From: Clostridium sp.
Lineage (GTDB): Bacteria; Bacillota; Clostridia; Lachnospirales; Lachnospiraceae
Reading direction: 5' to 3'
NCBI GenBank assembly: GCA_023664325.1
Contig: JAMPFS010000043.1
Span: 1 to 24,210 of the forward strand
Length of the DNA: 24,210 bases
Shown here: piece by piece, positions 7,204-15,552 of the stretch
Position numbering within the stretch: the first letter of the stretch is position 1
Layout of the letters: each line of letters begins with the position of its first letter
Notes under the pieces: generated by a model
The model's database searches: none
What the model was told of the DNA's origin: nothing
The model's input: only the letters and a program-made list of their open reading frames with translations
Translations under genes and position numbers: made by a program

Positions 7204-8572
7204 ATGATTTCCTCTCTATCCCTGCCTTCTCCCTTGCAAGCATAAGCAGTGTTTCCCTCTTATTTCTCTCCGGGTTCTCTAACACACAGTCCAAAAGATA
7301 AGAAAGCATGTCTCCTAATTCCCTGCCCGGTTTCATTCCATTTTCAATCAGATCCTTGCCTGTCACCGCTAAATCCTTCAGTGTCAGACATTGCTGTTCC
7401 TCCATAATCTGTGCATAGTAAGCCTTGAGGCCTGCCAGATTTTCAAGCTTGTTTTCCCTCATAAAGTCACTCTGCGCGAGAATATCCGCCCGTTTAATCT
7501 CCACATATTCAGGAAACAAATCCGGGCCCATTTTGCTCAATGACTTGCGAAACGACCGAATGCCCGGCATCTGCCCCATGCCGTAATCATGCCAGTATAC
7601 AAGGCGTTTTACTTTGGCGATCGTGTCATTATCAAACTTTAACCGCTTTAACACAGCCGCCGCCATGATTTCCCCTTCTTTGTTATGCCCGTAAAAATGA
7701 TCCCCCTGCGCATCACTCGTCTTTACTGCCGGTTTTGCCACATCATGTAAGAGTGCAGCCCACCGAAGCTCCCGGGTTGCCGGCACCTCCTCCATCACGC
7801 GGATAGTATGCTCGCCCACCGTATACATATGGTGCTTATGATTCTGCTCCGTCTCCATCATGGCGTCAAACTCCGGCAGTACGACACTCGTCACGCCAAG
7901 CTCATAAGCTGTCCTTATCTGCTCCGGATGCCCGGAAAGCAGTAATTTGTTCAGTTCCTCCCGGATTCTCTCTGCACTGATATCCTTCAGAAATCCTGCC
8001 TGGTTTCGGATAGCAGCCTTCGTCTGTTCCTCAATCACAAAATCCAGTTGCGCAGCGAACCTCACTGCCCGCAAAATCCGCAAAGCATCCTCGTCAAAAC
8101 GCTCGGACGGTGTTCCGACGCAGCGGATCACTTTACGCTTCAAATCGCCAATCCCATCAAAGTGATCGATTACACCCTCCGCATCATTGTATGCCATAGC
8201 ATTAATCGTGAAATCCCGGCGGTTCATATCATCCCGAAGGCTTGCGGTAAAGGTCACCTCCGTCGGACGTCTGTGATCCTCGTATTTTCCATCCACACGG
8301 TAAGTAGTCACCTCGTACCCCTCAAGATTTCCTGTTTCTTTATTTTTCATCATAACCGTCACCGTACCATGCTGAATCCCTGTATCAATGGTACGTTTAA
8401 ATAACGCTTTTACCTCATCCGGTTTTGCCGAGGTGGTAATGTCCCAATCATCCGGCTGCCTGCCAAGAATCGCATCCCGGACACAGCCCCCCACAATATA
8501 TGCCTCGTAGCCATGTCTATTTAATACACGGATAATCTGCCTCGCATTTTCCGGCATGTTAATTTGCATCAT
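7202..8572 (-). CDS. tRNA nucleotidyltransferase (CCA-adding type) with HD domain
   Basis: This 456-residue class II nucleotidyltransferase adds or repairs the 3' CCA of tRNAs. The head domain has YIVGGCVRD and the catalytic DWDITT (D42, D44), followed by RRDFTINAMAY and the PSERFDEDALRILRAVRFAAQ helix. The C-terminal half carries an HD phosphohydrolase-like domain (LLHDVAKP, YGHNKEGE, WHDYG), as in clostridial CCA/poly(A) polymerase proteins. The ATG at 8570-8572 is chosen because AAAGGCGG lies upstream; the 15 extra N-terminal codons of the open frame have no such site. It follows proS by 87 bases on the same strand. The tRNA gene in this window lacks an encoded CCA, consistent with need for this enzyme. 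Confidence 0.9.
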   Translation of the reverse strand: MMQINMPENARQIIRVLNRHGYEAYIVGGCVRDAILGRQPDDWDITTSAKPDEVKALFKRTIDTGIQHGTVTVMMKNKETGNLEGYEVTTYRVDGKYEDHRRPTEVTFTASLRDDMNRRDFTINAMAYNDAEGVIDHFDGIGDLKRKVIRCVGTPSERFDEDALRILRAVRFAAQLDFVIEEQTKAAIRNQAGFLKDISAERIREELNKLLLSGHPEQIRTAYELGVTSVVLPEFDAMMETEQNHKHHMYTVGEHTIRVMEEVPATRELRWAALLHDVAKPAVKTSDAQGDHFYGHNKEGEIMAAAVLKRLKFDNDTIAKVKRLVYWHDYGMGQMPGIRSFRKSLSKMGPDLFPEYVEIKRADILAQSDFMRENKLENLAGLKAYYAQIMEEQQCLTLKDLAVTGKDLIENGMKPGRELGDMLSYLLDCVLENPERNKRETLLMLAREKAGIERKS

Positions 8573-8659
8573 ATTGATAAGCCGCCTTTCTTCCGTGCTG
8601 CAGGATAACAAAAGCATACCTGCATCCCAGATACCGGAGCAGGTTACTCATTTGCTGTA

Positions 8660-10093
8660 TTAGTATGCCCGTCCAAAATATACCATCTTCTTTGCCGGCT
8701 TGCCACAGTGTACACATACATCTGAAATCGTCTCCTGGACAAACGGTATGCATCTCGTAGAGGCTCCCGTCTCATCCTTGATTGCCTCCTCACATTCGGT
8801 CTCACCGCACCACATAGCCTTGATAAATCCCTGCTTATTCTCAATAATATCTGAAAACTTCTCCCAGTTCTCAGCGGTATGCGTATTCTCCTCCCGGTGT
8901 GCCAGCGCCTTATTGTACATATCCTTGTGAATCGTCACAAGAAGCTCCGCTACCGTGCTTTTCAACTCATCTATCATAACCTCAAGTTTCTCACCGTTAT
9001 CACGGCGGACAACCATGCATTTACCTGCCTCGATATCTCTTGGACCAATCTCTACGCGAAGTGGAATCCCCCGCATTTCCTGCTCTGAAAATTTCCATCC
9101 CGGACTCTTATCGGAATCATCTACCTTCACGCGGAAATCGGAAAGCATGTCTCTTAACGCATACGCCTTCTCCAATACACCTTCCTTTTTCTGCATAACC
9201 GGCACAATCATAATCTGGGTTGGCGCAATCTTTGGCGGCAATACGAGACCGGAATTGTCTCCATGTACCATAATAATCGCTCCAATCATGCGGGTTGTCA
9301 TCCCCCATGATGTCTGATGCACATACTCTAACTTATTATCTTTACTGGTATACTGCACCCCAAATGCCTTTGCAAATCCATCACCGAAATTATGGCTTGT
9401 TCCGGACTGTAATGCCTTACCGTCATGCATCAGGGATTCAATCGTATAGGTTGACACTGCTCCGGCAAACTTCTCCTTCTCAGTCTTTTGTCCCTTGACA
9501 ACCGGAATCGCTAAAACCTCCTCACAAAAATCAGCATAGACATTCAACATCTGGATCGTTCTCTCCTCTGCCTCCTGAGCCGTTGCATGCGCGGTATGCC
9601 CTTCCTGCCATAAGAACTCGCGGGAACGGAGAAATGGTCTTGTCTCCTTCTCCCATCTCACAACGGAACACCACTGGTTATATACCCTCGGCAAATCCCG
9701 GTAGGACTCGATATCATTTGCATAAAAATCGCAGAACAAAGTCTCGGAGGTCGGTCTTACACACATTCTCTCCTGCAATTCATTCAGCCCGCCGTGGGTT
9801 ACCCATGCAACCTCCGGCGCAAAGCCTTCCACATGATCTTTCTCCTTCTGTAACAAGCCCTCCGGAATAAACATTGGCAGATACACATTCTCCACCCCTG
9901 TCTCTTTGAAACGCTCATCTAAATTCTTCTGAATCAACTCCCATATTGCGTAGCCTGCCGGCTTAATCACCATGCAGCCCTTTACGCTTGCATATGAAAT
10001 CAAGTCTGCTTTGATACAGACATCCGTATACCACTGCGCAAAATCCTCCTCCATAGAAGTAATCTGCTCTACCAGCTTCTTATCCTTTGCCAT
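8660..10093 (-). CDS. proS: Prolyl-tRNA synthetase, short archaeal-like type
   Basis: This 477-residue class II aminoacyl-tRNA synthetase charges tRNA-Pro. Motif 2 and 3 regions are visible (CVRPTSETLFCDFYAND, VVRWEKETRPFLRSREFLWQEGHTAHA, GTSHNFGDGFAKAFG). The anticodon-binding domain starts near IAPTQIMIVPV. The C-terminal zinc-type domain has CGETECEE and CVHCGKPAKK and ends in the typical YFGRAY. Length and layout are those of the archaeal/eukaryal-like ProRS found in many Clostridia, without the bacterial INS editing insertion. The start ATG has GGAGAA upstream. No T-box specifier or antiterminator consensus was found in the leader; a promoter is seen at 10197-10225. Confidence 0.97.
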   Translation of the reverse strand: MAKDKKLVEQITSMEEDFAQWYTDVCIKADLISYASVKGCMVIKPAGYAIWELIQKNLDERFKETGVENVYLPMFIPEGLLQKEKDHVEGFAPEVAWVTHGGLNELQERMCVRPTSETLFCDFYANDIESYRDLPRVYNQWCSVVRWEKETRPFLRSREFLWQEGHTAHATAQEAEERTIQMLNVYADFCEEVLAIPVVKGQKTEKEKFAGAVSTYTIESLMHDGKALQSGTSHNFGDGFAKAFGVQYTSKDNKLEYVHQTSWGMTTRMIGAIIMVHGDNSGLVLPPKIAPTQIMIVPVMQKKEGVLEKAYALRDMLSDFRVKVDDSDKSPGWKFSEQEMRGIPLRVEIGPRDIEAGKCMVVRRDNGEKLEVMIDELKSTVAELLVTIHKDMYNKALAHREENTHTAENWEKFSDIIENKQGFIKAMWCGETECEEAIKDETGASTRCIPFVQETISDVCVHCGKPAKKMVYFGRAY

Positions 10094-10187
10094 AGCTGTT
10101 CTCCTTCAATCTATCCTATTATTTCGATATATTCCCACTCAATTCGCTCATCGTCCATTCAGTGTTCATATGAATCACGAATCCGTG

Positions 10188-10268
10188 CTAACGCTCATTA
10201 TATCCCGATTTGGCAAACTGTGCAAGTGCGGAATCCATAAAGTCAAATGCCGGCACAGTTACGGGCAT
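10188..10268 (-). CDS. Possible 26-residue small protein between the permease gene and proS
   Basis: An ATG at 10266-10268 has an unusually strong ribosome binding site, GGAAGGAGG, at good spacing, right after the permease stop codon. It opens a 26-codon frame ending in TAG at 10188. The peptide begins MPVTVPAFDF and ends AKSGYNER; no membrane segment or run of regulatory codons is apparent. The 3' end contains the likely proS promoter. It could be a real small protein, a translated leader, or a decayed gene start. Confidence 0.35.
   Translation of the reverse strand: MPVTVPAFDFMDSALAQFAKSGYNER
10197..10225 (-). promoter_or_regulatory. Putative proS promoter
   Basis: On the minus strand TTGCAC (10220-10225), a 17-base spacer and a perfect TATAAT (10197-10202) are seen. 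The leader would be about 95 bases, too short for a T-box. Confidence 0.5.
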
Positions 10269-10305
10269 AATCCGCCTCCTTCCCGGCAGGCAGCCATTCC
10301 GTATA

Positions 10306-11397
10306 TTACAGATTTTCGTATACCTCTTTGACAATCAACAGCCCCACCGGCCCCAATAAAAAGCCATACACTCCAAACAGCCTGAACCCAACATACATAC
10401 TGGCAATGGCATAAAGTGGTTTTATCCCCACCTCATTTCCAATCATTTTAGGCTCCGTCACCTGCCTGATTAACACGCATGCTATATATGCCAAAAGCAG
10501 CATCAAACCTGCCGCATACTTTTTCCCGATCATTAAAACAAAGGCATATGGAAGCAAAAGCAGCCCTGCGCCAAACACCGGCAGGGCATCCACCACTGCC
10601 ACCACAAAGCCCGCCACCAGAAAATACGGCTGTCCAATCAGCCAGAAGGCAAACGAGCATACCATCCCATCCATCAACATAATAAACCCCTGCGCCTTGA
10701 CATAAGCCTTCAGGGTTTCTTTGCACTTATGCACCATGCGGCACACATTTCTCCCAATTTCGGATTGCAGCAGAAATTCCCGGATTCCATCATATTCCTG
10801 TATCATAAAAAATGTGGCTATGATTGTAACCACAATTCCAAACAAAACAGAAAATGCCTGTTCAATAAACTGCACGGAATACCCTGTCACCTTTGGCAGA
10901 ATCACATTCACGGAATCCGACCAGTTATCTCCCACCAATGTCATAATATAGGTATAGCTTGCCCCATCTTTTATGTGAAATACTGCATCCAGCCGGCAGC
11001 AGCAGTTTTGCACAAATGCCATGCATTTTGCCTGATAAAATGGTATATTCAGCACAATGCTTTTTCCCTGCCTGCAAAAATATCCAAGCAGCAAAACAGC
11101 CAGGAACAAAACAACTGCATAAAACAAGCCCACAAAAAAAATGAGAAACCATTTTTTACTGCGCGCGCCTTTCAAGTCCGTTTTTTCCGTACAAAACGCA
11201 TCCGGCTCTTGAGGGTGCTCCTTGAATAATTTGTTATACAGCTTCCGAAGTACCGGATAATAAAGCACGGACACAATAGCAGAAAAAACAAAGGGCAGCG
11301 CAATCGGCAGCAAAAAGCGGAACATCAGATAAACCGCAAATACCACGCCAGCCAACAATACTATTTTTTTCCACGCTTTTCCTGCCTCAATTTCCAC
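10306..11397 (-). CDS. AI-2E/PerM-family permease (YtvI-like)
   Basis: This 363-residue polytopic membrane protein has two N-terminal membrane segments, a charged cytoplasmic stretch, a further hydrophobic segment, an extracytoplasmic helical domain (~115-185), and a C-terminal bundle with the family signature VVDALPVFGAGLLLLPYA and EPKMIGNEVGIKPLYAIASMYVGFRLFG. The family includes AI-2 exporters, Na+/H+ antiporters and the sporulation protein YtvI; the sequence does not say which role applies. The start is GTG (11395-11397), fixed by GGGAGG eight bases upstream. It lies downstream of the pseudouridine synthase on the same strand. Confidence 0.85.
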   Translation of the reverse strand: MEIEAGKAWKKIVLLAGVVFAVYLMFRFLLPIALPFVFSAIVSVLYYPVLRKLYNKLFKEHPQEPDAFCTEKTDLKGARSKKWFLIFFVGLFYAVVLFLAVLLLGYFCRQGKSIVLNIPFYQAKCMAFVQNCCCRLDAVFHIKDGASYTYIMTLVGDNWSDSVNVILPKVTGYSVQFIEQAFSVLFGIVVTIIATFFMIQEYDGIREFLLQSEIGRNVCRMVHKCKETLKAYVKAQGFIMLMDGMVCSFAFWLIGQPYFLVAGFVVAVVDALPVFGAGLLLLPYAFVLMIGKKYAAGLMLLLAYIACVLIRQVTEPKMIGNEVGIKPLYAIASMYVGFRLFGVYGFLLGPVGLLIVKEVYENL

Positions 11398-11415
11398 GAA
11401 AAAATCCTCCCATCA

Positions 11416-11450
11416 GTGAAAATGCTATTATTTATTAATAGATTTTCCAC
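11416..11450. other. AT-rich imperfect hairpin between pseudouridine synthase and permease genes
   Basis: GTGAAAATGCTATTA pairs imperfectly with TTAATAGATTTTCCAC. No T-run follows on the minus strand, so it is probably not an intrinsic terminator; it may adjust mRNA stability just before the permease ribosome binding site. Confidence 0.3.
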
Positions 11451-11473
11451 TTTGGAAGGATTTTATGCCGCTT

Positions 11474-12175
11474 CTAAAATTCATCCAGCTCAATCACCTC
11501 AAAGGCATCCCCCTCCGGCTCACATTTAAACACCATGTGTTCACCGGTCGTTGGATGCTCAAACTCCAAGCGGGTTGCAAAAAGCGCAATCTGCTGATAT
11601 TTTTTTTTGGCTTTTGAAAATTGCGGATTATACTTGGTATCACCATAGATACCGCAGCCCCTTGCCGCCATCTGAACCCGGATTTGGTGATGCCTGCCCG
11701 TAATCAGTTCAATCAGGACATAACTCAGAATCCCGGAATCCGTCTCGAAAACATCCAGCACTTCATACTCTAGCTGTGCCTTTTTCGCTCCCTTTGTACC
11801 CTTTTTGACAATCCTTGCAGTATTGTTTTTTCCGTCCTTTACCAGATAGTCCTCCAGCACTCCACTATCCTCCGGCATCTGTCCGGTCAGTACCGCCTGA
11901 TAGAATTTTATCATCCTGCCATCCTGTACCTGGTCGGATAATGTTGCGGCTGCCTGCTGGGTTTTGGCAAACACCATCACGCCACCCACCGGACGATCCA
12001 GGCGGTGAACCATAGCCAGGTATGGTTCCTCCTCCATCTCATCCTTTTCAAACACATAGTTTTTCAAATAGCTTAGCAAATCCGTATCCCGGCTCTTATC
12101 ACCCTGCACCGGCATGCCATATGGCTTCACACAGACAATCAAATCTGCATCTTCGTATAATATCTCTACATTCAT
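11474..12175 (-). CDS. RluA-family pseudouridine synthase
   Basis: This 233-residue RNA-modifying enzyme has the family core: an N-terminal strand YEDADLIVCVKPYGMPVQ, the catalytic motif HRLDRPVGG (catalytic Asp at about residue 59), and the C-terminal LITGRHHQIRVQMAARGCGIYGDTKY. No S4 domain is present, so it belongs to the shorter RluA-type group. Its target uridine is not predictable. The ATG overlaps the TGA of a tiny upstream frame (12172-12291). A likely promoter lies at 12333-12362. Confidence 0.9.
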   Translation of the reverse strand: MNVEILYEDADLIVCVKPYGMPVQGDKSRDTDLLSYLKNYVFEKDEMEEEPYLAMVHRLDRPVGGVMVFAKTQQAAATLSDQVQDGRMIKFYQAVLTGQMPEDSGVLEDYLVKDGKNNTARIVKKGTKGAKKAQLEYEVLDVFETDSGILSYVLIELITGRHHQIRVQMAARGCGIYGDTKYNPQFSKAKKKYQQIALFATRLEFEHPTTGEHMVFKCEPEGDAFEVIELDEF

Positions 12176-12291
12176 CCCTTTATCCCATCCTTTTCATGCC
12201 CCCGCAGGCGGCTGTAAATTCCATTTTTTCTCCCTGTATCATAACACATCTTCCCGTTTGGCACAAACACCGGACAAGATTCGGCTGCCAT
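12172..12291 (-). CDS. Possible 39-residue ORF overlapping the pseudouridine synthase start
   Basis: A frame starting at the ATG at 12289-12291 gives a 39-residue basic peptide (MAAESCPVFVPNGKMCYDTG...). Its TGA shares bases with the downstream ATG, an arrangement that would allow translational coupling. It lies inside the predicted leader of the synthase mRNA. There is no convincing ribosome binding site at normal distance (AGAGG is about 16 bases away), so it may not be translated. Confidence 0.25.
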   Translation of the reverse strand: MAAESCPVFVPNGKMCYDTGRKNGIYSRLRGHEKDGIKG

Positions 12292-12311
12292 CACAACTAT
12301 GATACAGCCTC

Positions 12312-12340
12312 TTGCCTCTTTGTGATTCTTATTGTATAAT
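12312..12340 (+). promoter_or_regulatory. Promoter of the XRE regulator gene
   Basis: TTGCCT (12312-12317), 17 bases and TATAAT (12335-12340) match sigma-A consensus well. The leader before the ATG at 12415 is about 68 bases. Confidence 0.6.
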
Positions 12341-12362
12341 CCTAACACAGGAAAATATACAA
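12333..12362 (-). promoter_or_regulatory. Putative promoter of the pseudouridine synthase unit
   Basis: On the minus strand TTGTAT (12357-12362), 18 bases and TATACA (12333-12338) are seen. The -10 physically overlaps the -10 of the divergent XRE promoter. Confidence 0.4.
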
Positions 12363-12414
12363 TTAATATATTCTCTTTTCCCACAAGAGTATTCTCATAA
12401 AGCAGGAGGTTTAT

Positions 12415-12741
12415 ATGGAATCAAACATTAATATGGATCTGGCAAAGCGTATCCGCCAGTTAAGAATTGAGAACAATTTAACCCAGTCAGAAGTTGCAAA
12501 AGCGTTAGATGCCACGCCCGGCTATATCTGCAATGTAGAAAATGGCCGCACAGCCATGAGCCTGCGTATGCTGACATTCTTTGCACGGCTTACCAACACA
12601 ACGCTGGACTCGCTTGTTGGCAGCCTGTACAATGAATATCATGCAACAGCCATCGACAATGAGATCATGAAGCTTGTATCCACCCTGTCCGATGAGCAGA
12701 AATCAAAACTGATTCAGACGTTAAAAATCTGGACGAAATAA
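12415..12741 (+). CDS. XRE-family helix-turn-helix transcriptional regulator
   Basis: This 108-residue DNA-binding protein has an XRE domain at about 8-65 (LAKRIRQLRIENNLTQSEVAKALDAT, then PGYICNVENGRTAMSLRMLTFFARLTNTTLDSLV). A short C-terminal helical tail ends in SDEQKSKLIQTLKIWTK, a common pattern in clostridial regulators of this size. AGCAGGAGG precedes the ATG. It is monocistronic and convergent with the MATE exporter gene, six bases away. Overlapping divergent promoters suggest it could control itself and the pseudouridine synthase unit, which is inference. Confidence 0.85.
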   Translation: MESNINMDLAKRIRQLRIENNLTQSEVAKALDATPGYICNVENGRTAMSLRMLTFFARLTNTTLDSLVGSLYNEYHATAIDNEIMKLVSTLSDEQKSKLIQTLKIWTK

Positions 12742-12747
12742 TGCCTG

Positions 12748-14133
12748 TCATGAATGGCAGCAGACTGCTTCCTTTTGTGCATCCTGTGTCACAAGGGATT
12801 TCGTCTTCCACTTTCCCTGTAAGAACCGGATCACCCCGGCACTGCCTGCCAACATCCATGTAAGGCCATTTGTATACCACACTCCCCAGAATCCAACCGA
12901 AGGAATCATCATCAGGAGAAATGCAAACCCTATTCTCCCCACTACCTCGCAAATGCCGTTAATCATGGCATACGGCGCATCTCCAACACCATTTAGCATG
13001 CCCCGCATCACATAAATGATTCCCAGTCCAAAATACATAAAACTGGTTATCTGCAAGCCCTTTGCGCCTATCTCAATAATTTCCGTTTCCTTGATAAAAA
13101 GGCTTACGATCGCTGTGCCACAGGTAAACATGACAATAATCATCAATACGCTAAAAGCCACCACAAGCATAGATGCCTTCTTGCACCCTGTTTTGACACG
13201 CTCGAACTCACCCGCCCCCACATTCTGACCGGCAAAGGTGGATACCGCCATCCCCAATGAATTAAACGGCTGCTGCACTAACTGTTCGACACGGGAAGTA
13301 GCGGTAAATGCCGCCATAACCACCGGACCGTAACGATTGACTACGCTCTGCAAAGCAATACACGAAAACGCAATCAATGCATTCTGACCTGCCACCGGCA
13401 AGCCGATCTGAAAACTCTTTTTTATAATACCCCTGTCTATCTGAAAATGCTCTTTTTTTAACTGCAAATATGGATTCTTTAACACCGCAAATACCACTGA
13501 TCCTCCCGCTGCAATTGCCTGTGAAAGAATGGTTGCCCATGCCGCCCCTGCCACGCCCAGATGGAAAACGAGTACAAAAAGCAAATCAAGCGCAATATTA
13601 ATCACACTCGCCACCACAAGAAAAATCAACGGTGTTTTAGAATCCCCCAATGCCCTTAAAATTGCTGAAATTCCATTATAAACCGCCACCACAACGGTTG
13701 CGCCGCACACAATCCTCATATATGTAACAGCATCCGCAAAATTCGCATCCGGCGTATTCATCAGCCTTAACACGGGCTTTGCAAGGAAGATGCCAAAAAG
13801 CCCCATCAAAATACCGGCAGCGACAATCACATAGACCGCATTGGCAATAATCTTCTTGATATACTCCTCCTGCCCTGCACCAAAATACTGGGAAATCAAA
13901 ATCCCAATTCCGGCACCCAGACCTAAACAGAGGGAAAAGAAGAAAAAGTTAAGGCTTCCCACCATGCCAACCGCTCCCAATGCATTAGGGCCGACAAAAC
14001 GTCCGACAATGGCGGAGTCCACCAGATTGTAAAGCTGTTGGAATATATTTCCCACCACCATTGGCAGCGCAAACCGCAACAATAGTCTGGTTTCATTTCC
14101 TGTTGTCATATCTACAATGTATTTACTCTCCAT
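12748..14133 (-). CDS. MATE-family efflux transporter
   Basis: This 461-residue membrane protein has the MATE double-repeat layout: LLLRFALPMVVGNIFQQLYNLVDSAIVGRFVG at the N-terminus and an equivalent segment after the midpoint (IIKKSFQIGLPVAGQNALIAFSCIALQ...), with about twelve hydrophobic helices. Such proteins export cationic drugs or metabolites by Na+ or H+ antiport. The ATG at 14131-14133 is chosen because AAGGAGGGAGAC lies directly upstream; the earlier in-frame ATG seven codons before would lie on the other side of that site. It stands alone on the minus strand. Confidence 0.92.
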   Translation of the reverse strand: MESKYIVDMTTGNETRLLLRFALPMVVGNIFQQLYNLVDSAIVGRFVGPNALGAVGMVGSLNFFFFSLCLGLGAGIGILISQYFGAGQEEYIKKIIANAVYVIVAAGILMGLFGIFLAKPVLRLMNTPDANFADAVTYMRIVCGATVVVAVYNGISAILRALGDSKTPLIFLVVASVINIALDLLFVLVFHLGVAGAAWATILSQAIAAGGSVVFAVLKNPYLQLKKEHFQIDRGIIKKSFQIGLPVAGQNALIAFSCIALQSVVNRYGPVVMAAFTATSRVEQLVQQPFNSLGMAVSTFAGQNVGAGEFERVKTGCKKASMLVVAFSVLMIIVMFTCGTAIVSLFIKETEIIEIGAKGLQITSFMYFGLGIIYVMRGMLNGVGDAPYAMINGICEVVGRIGFAFLLMMIPSVGFWGVWYTNGLTWMLAGSAGVIRFLQGKWKTKSLVTQDAQKEAVCCHS

Positions 14134-14221
14134 AATGTCTCCCTCCTTTATCATTGCATGAAATGCCGCTGTTTTACGCTAGTCACTATAACAATTTCAA
14201 AACACAAACAATATAAGAAAA

Positions 14222-14256
14222 GACTGTAAAAATAGTATAAATCTATCCTTACAGCC
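14222..14256 (-). terminator. Terminator of the ABC/CPBP operon
   Basis: On the minus strand GGCTGTAA pairs with TTACAGTC around an AT-rich loop that can extend the stem, and is followed by TTTTCTT. It lies 30 bases past the CPBP stop codon. Confidence 0.7.
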
Positions 14257-14286
14257 TTTTCCTGTCTGTACCGCCATATACTGTTT

Positions 14287-15303
14287 CTAGCCAAACAATG
14301 CGCTGACTGCCAACAGCAGACAGAACGCCCAGCCGATTATCAGGAATACATTAACCGGTCTGGTCTTAGCCACCTCGCTTTTCTCTCCCCGCAAAGCCGC
14401 CCAGGTCAGGGTTTTGCCATTTATCTTCGCAATTGCCTTCAAAAGCAGCCAGGTGAGAATCAGTCCGCCCGCTGCAAACGGGGCAACCACAGCTAACATA
14501 GTCAAAATCTCTGACTTCGCAGGCTGCGCATTCAAAATCTCCTCCATATCCAGGTCGGCATATGCCGCTGAATACTGTGCCAGATATTCATAAAACTTTG
14601 GCAGAATATAGACGTATATGATATTCATTCCGTTAAACAGCATATGTAAAACCATAGTCGATATCAGGGAACCGGTCGCTTCCACCACAAGCGCAAACAC
14701 GACTCCCAGATAGATGGCATACATCATCTGGTTGAAATTCATATGCATCAACCCAAAGGACAGCGCGCTAATGACAATGCCGGTGAGTACCGAGCGTTTG
14801 CGGAATGCCGTCAGCATAATGCCCCGGTATAAGGTTTCTTCCACCAGTCCGGGCAAAAAACCAATCATCAAAATCCCCAGCCACATTGGCACCATTTCTG
14901 TCACCTGAAAAATGGCAACGCTGGTGTCATTTTTTGCAAACAACTGGCTGAACGCATTCAGCCATGTCGCCATAGGCGCAGAGGTAATCAATACAAGCAG
15001 CGATAAAAAAAAGGTAGAAATTTTATATTTTTTCATCCGCAGATCCCTGATGGGAGAGGTCTTTGTCACTATCAGATAGATGATGGCGGCAACGAGCAAA
15101 TATCCCTGCGTCATTAAAATGGAAATCATGGATTCATATTCGACCGGCATGACGCCTTGCACCTGATACACGAGCATAGCCATCGGTATCTCCAACACCA
15201 TTACCAGAAAAAAGAAAAGGGATGCCCGCTTCATGGATTTTGATGCATCCAATCTCCCATCCTGTTCTCTGTTCTCTTCCAAATTTCTTTCTTCCTTATC
15301 CAT
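14287..15303 (-). CDS. CPBP-family intramembrane glutamic protease
   Basis: This 338-residue membrane protein is related to Rce1 and bacterial Abi/CPBP proteases. All three family motifs are present: E155ETLYR160, FGLMH187 and H220MLFN224, within about eight membrane segments. An acidic soluble N-terminal tail (1-24) precedes the first helix. The ATG at 15301-15303 is chosen for the upstream AAAGGA; 49 upstream codons in the same frame overlap the regulator gene and are unlikely to be used. It is the last gene of a five-gene operon with an ABC transporter. CPBP proteases near ABC exporters often act in peptide maturation or self-immunity, but no precursor peptide is visible here. Confidence 0.9.
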   Translation of the reverse strand: MDKEERNLEENREQDGRLDASKSMKRASLFFFLVMVLEIPMAMLVYQVQGVMPVEYESMISILMTQGYLLVAAIIYLIVTKTSPIRDLRMKKYKISTFFLSLLVLITSAPMATWLNAFSQLFAKNDTSVAIFQVTEMVPMWLGILMIGFLPGLVEETLYRGIMLTAFRKRSVLTGIVISALSFGLMHMNFNQMMYAIYLGVVFALVVEATGSLISTMVLHMLFNGMNIIYVYILPKFYEYLAQYSAAYADLDMEEILNAQPAKSEILTMLAVVAPFAAGGLILTWLLLKAIAKINGKTLTWAALRGEKSEVAKTRPVNVFLIIGWAFCLLLAVSALFG

Positions 15304-15325
15304 ACCACACATTCCTTTCCAAACC

Positions 15326-15520
15326 TTATTCTTCCCAAAACAGCTCATCCAGCGTTGTTCCCAGTGTCTTACAGATATCCCTGCAAAGCCGAATCGTCGG
15401 ATTATAATCCCCCTTTTCGATTGCATTGATGGTCTGCCTGGACACCCCAACCGCTGCCGCTAAATCCTGCTGTGACATGTCAAGCCCGGCTCGTGCCGCC
15501 TTCATTTTCAAATTCTTCAT
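15326..15520 (-). CDS. Small XRE/YozG-type HTH regulator
   Basis: This 64-residue protein is almost entirely a helix-turn-helix domain (MSQQDLAAAVGVSRQTINAIEKGDYNPTI) ending in LGTTLDELFW, typical of the compact regulators that sit beside small membrane proteins and ABC transporters in Firmicutes. Two in-frame ATGs exist; the second (15518-15520) has GGGGA at proper spacing, while the first is too close. It lies between the four-helix membrane protein and the CPBP protease genes, spacing 32 and 22 bases. It is a candidate to bind the palindrome at the operon promoter (17902-17930). Confidence 0.88.
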   Translation of the reverse strand: MKNLKMKAARAGLDMSQQDLAAAVGVSRQTINAIEKGDYNPTIRLCRDICKTLGTTLDELFWEE

Positions 15521-15552
15521 CAGCATTCCCCATCCATTTCACCAAACAATTT

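Noticed and set aside
10094..10305. T-box riboswitch before proS
   Set aside because: No conserved T-box antiterminator sequence or terminator hairpin is visible, and the predicted leader is only about 95 bases.
12738..12760. Terminator between the convergent XRE and MATE genes
   Set aside because: A partial palindrome (TGCC..TCATGA..GGCA) exists but lies in the MATE coding end and has no T-run on either side.
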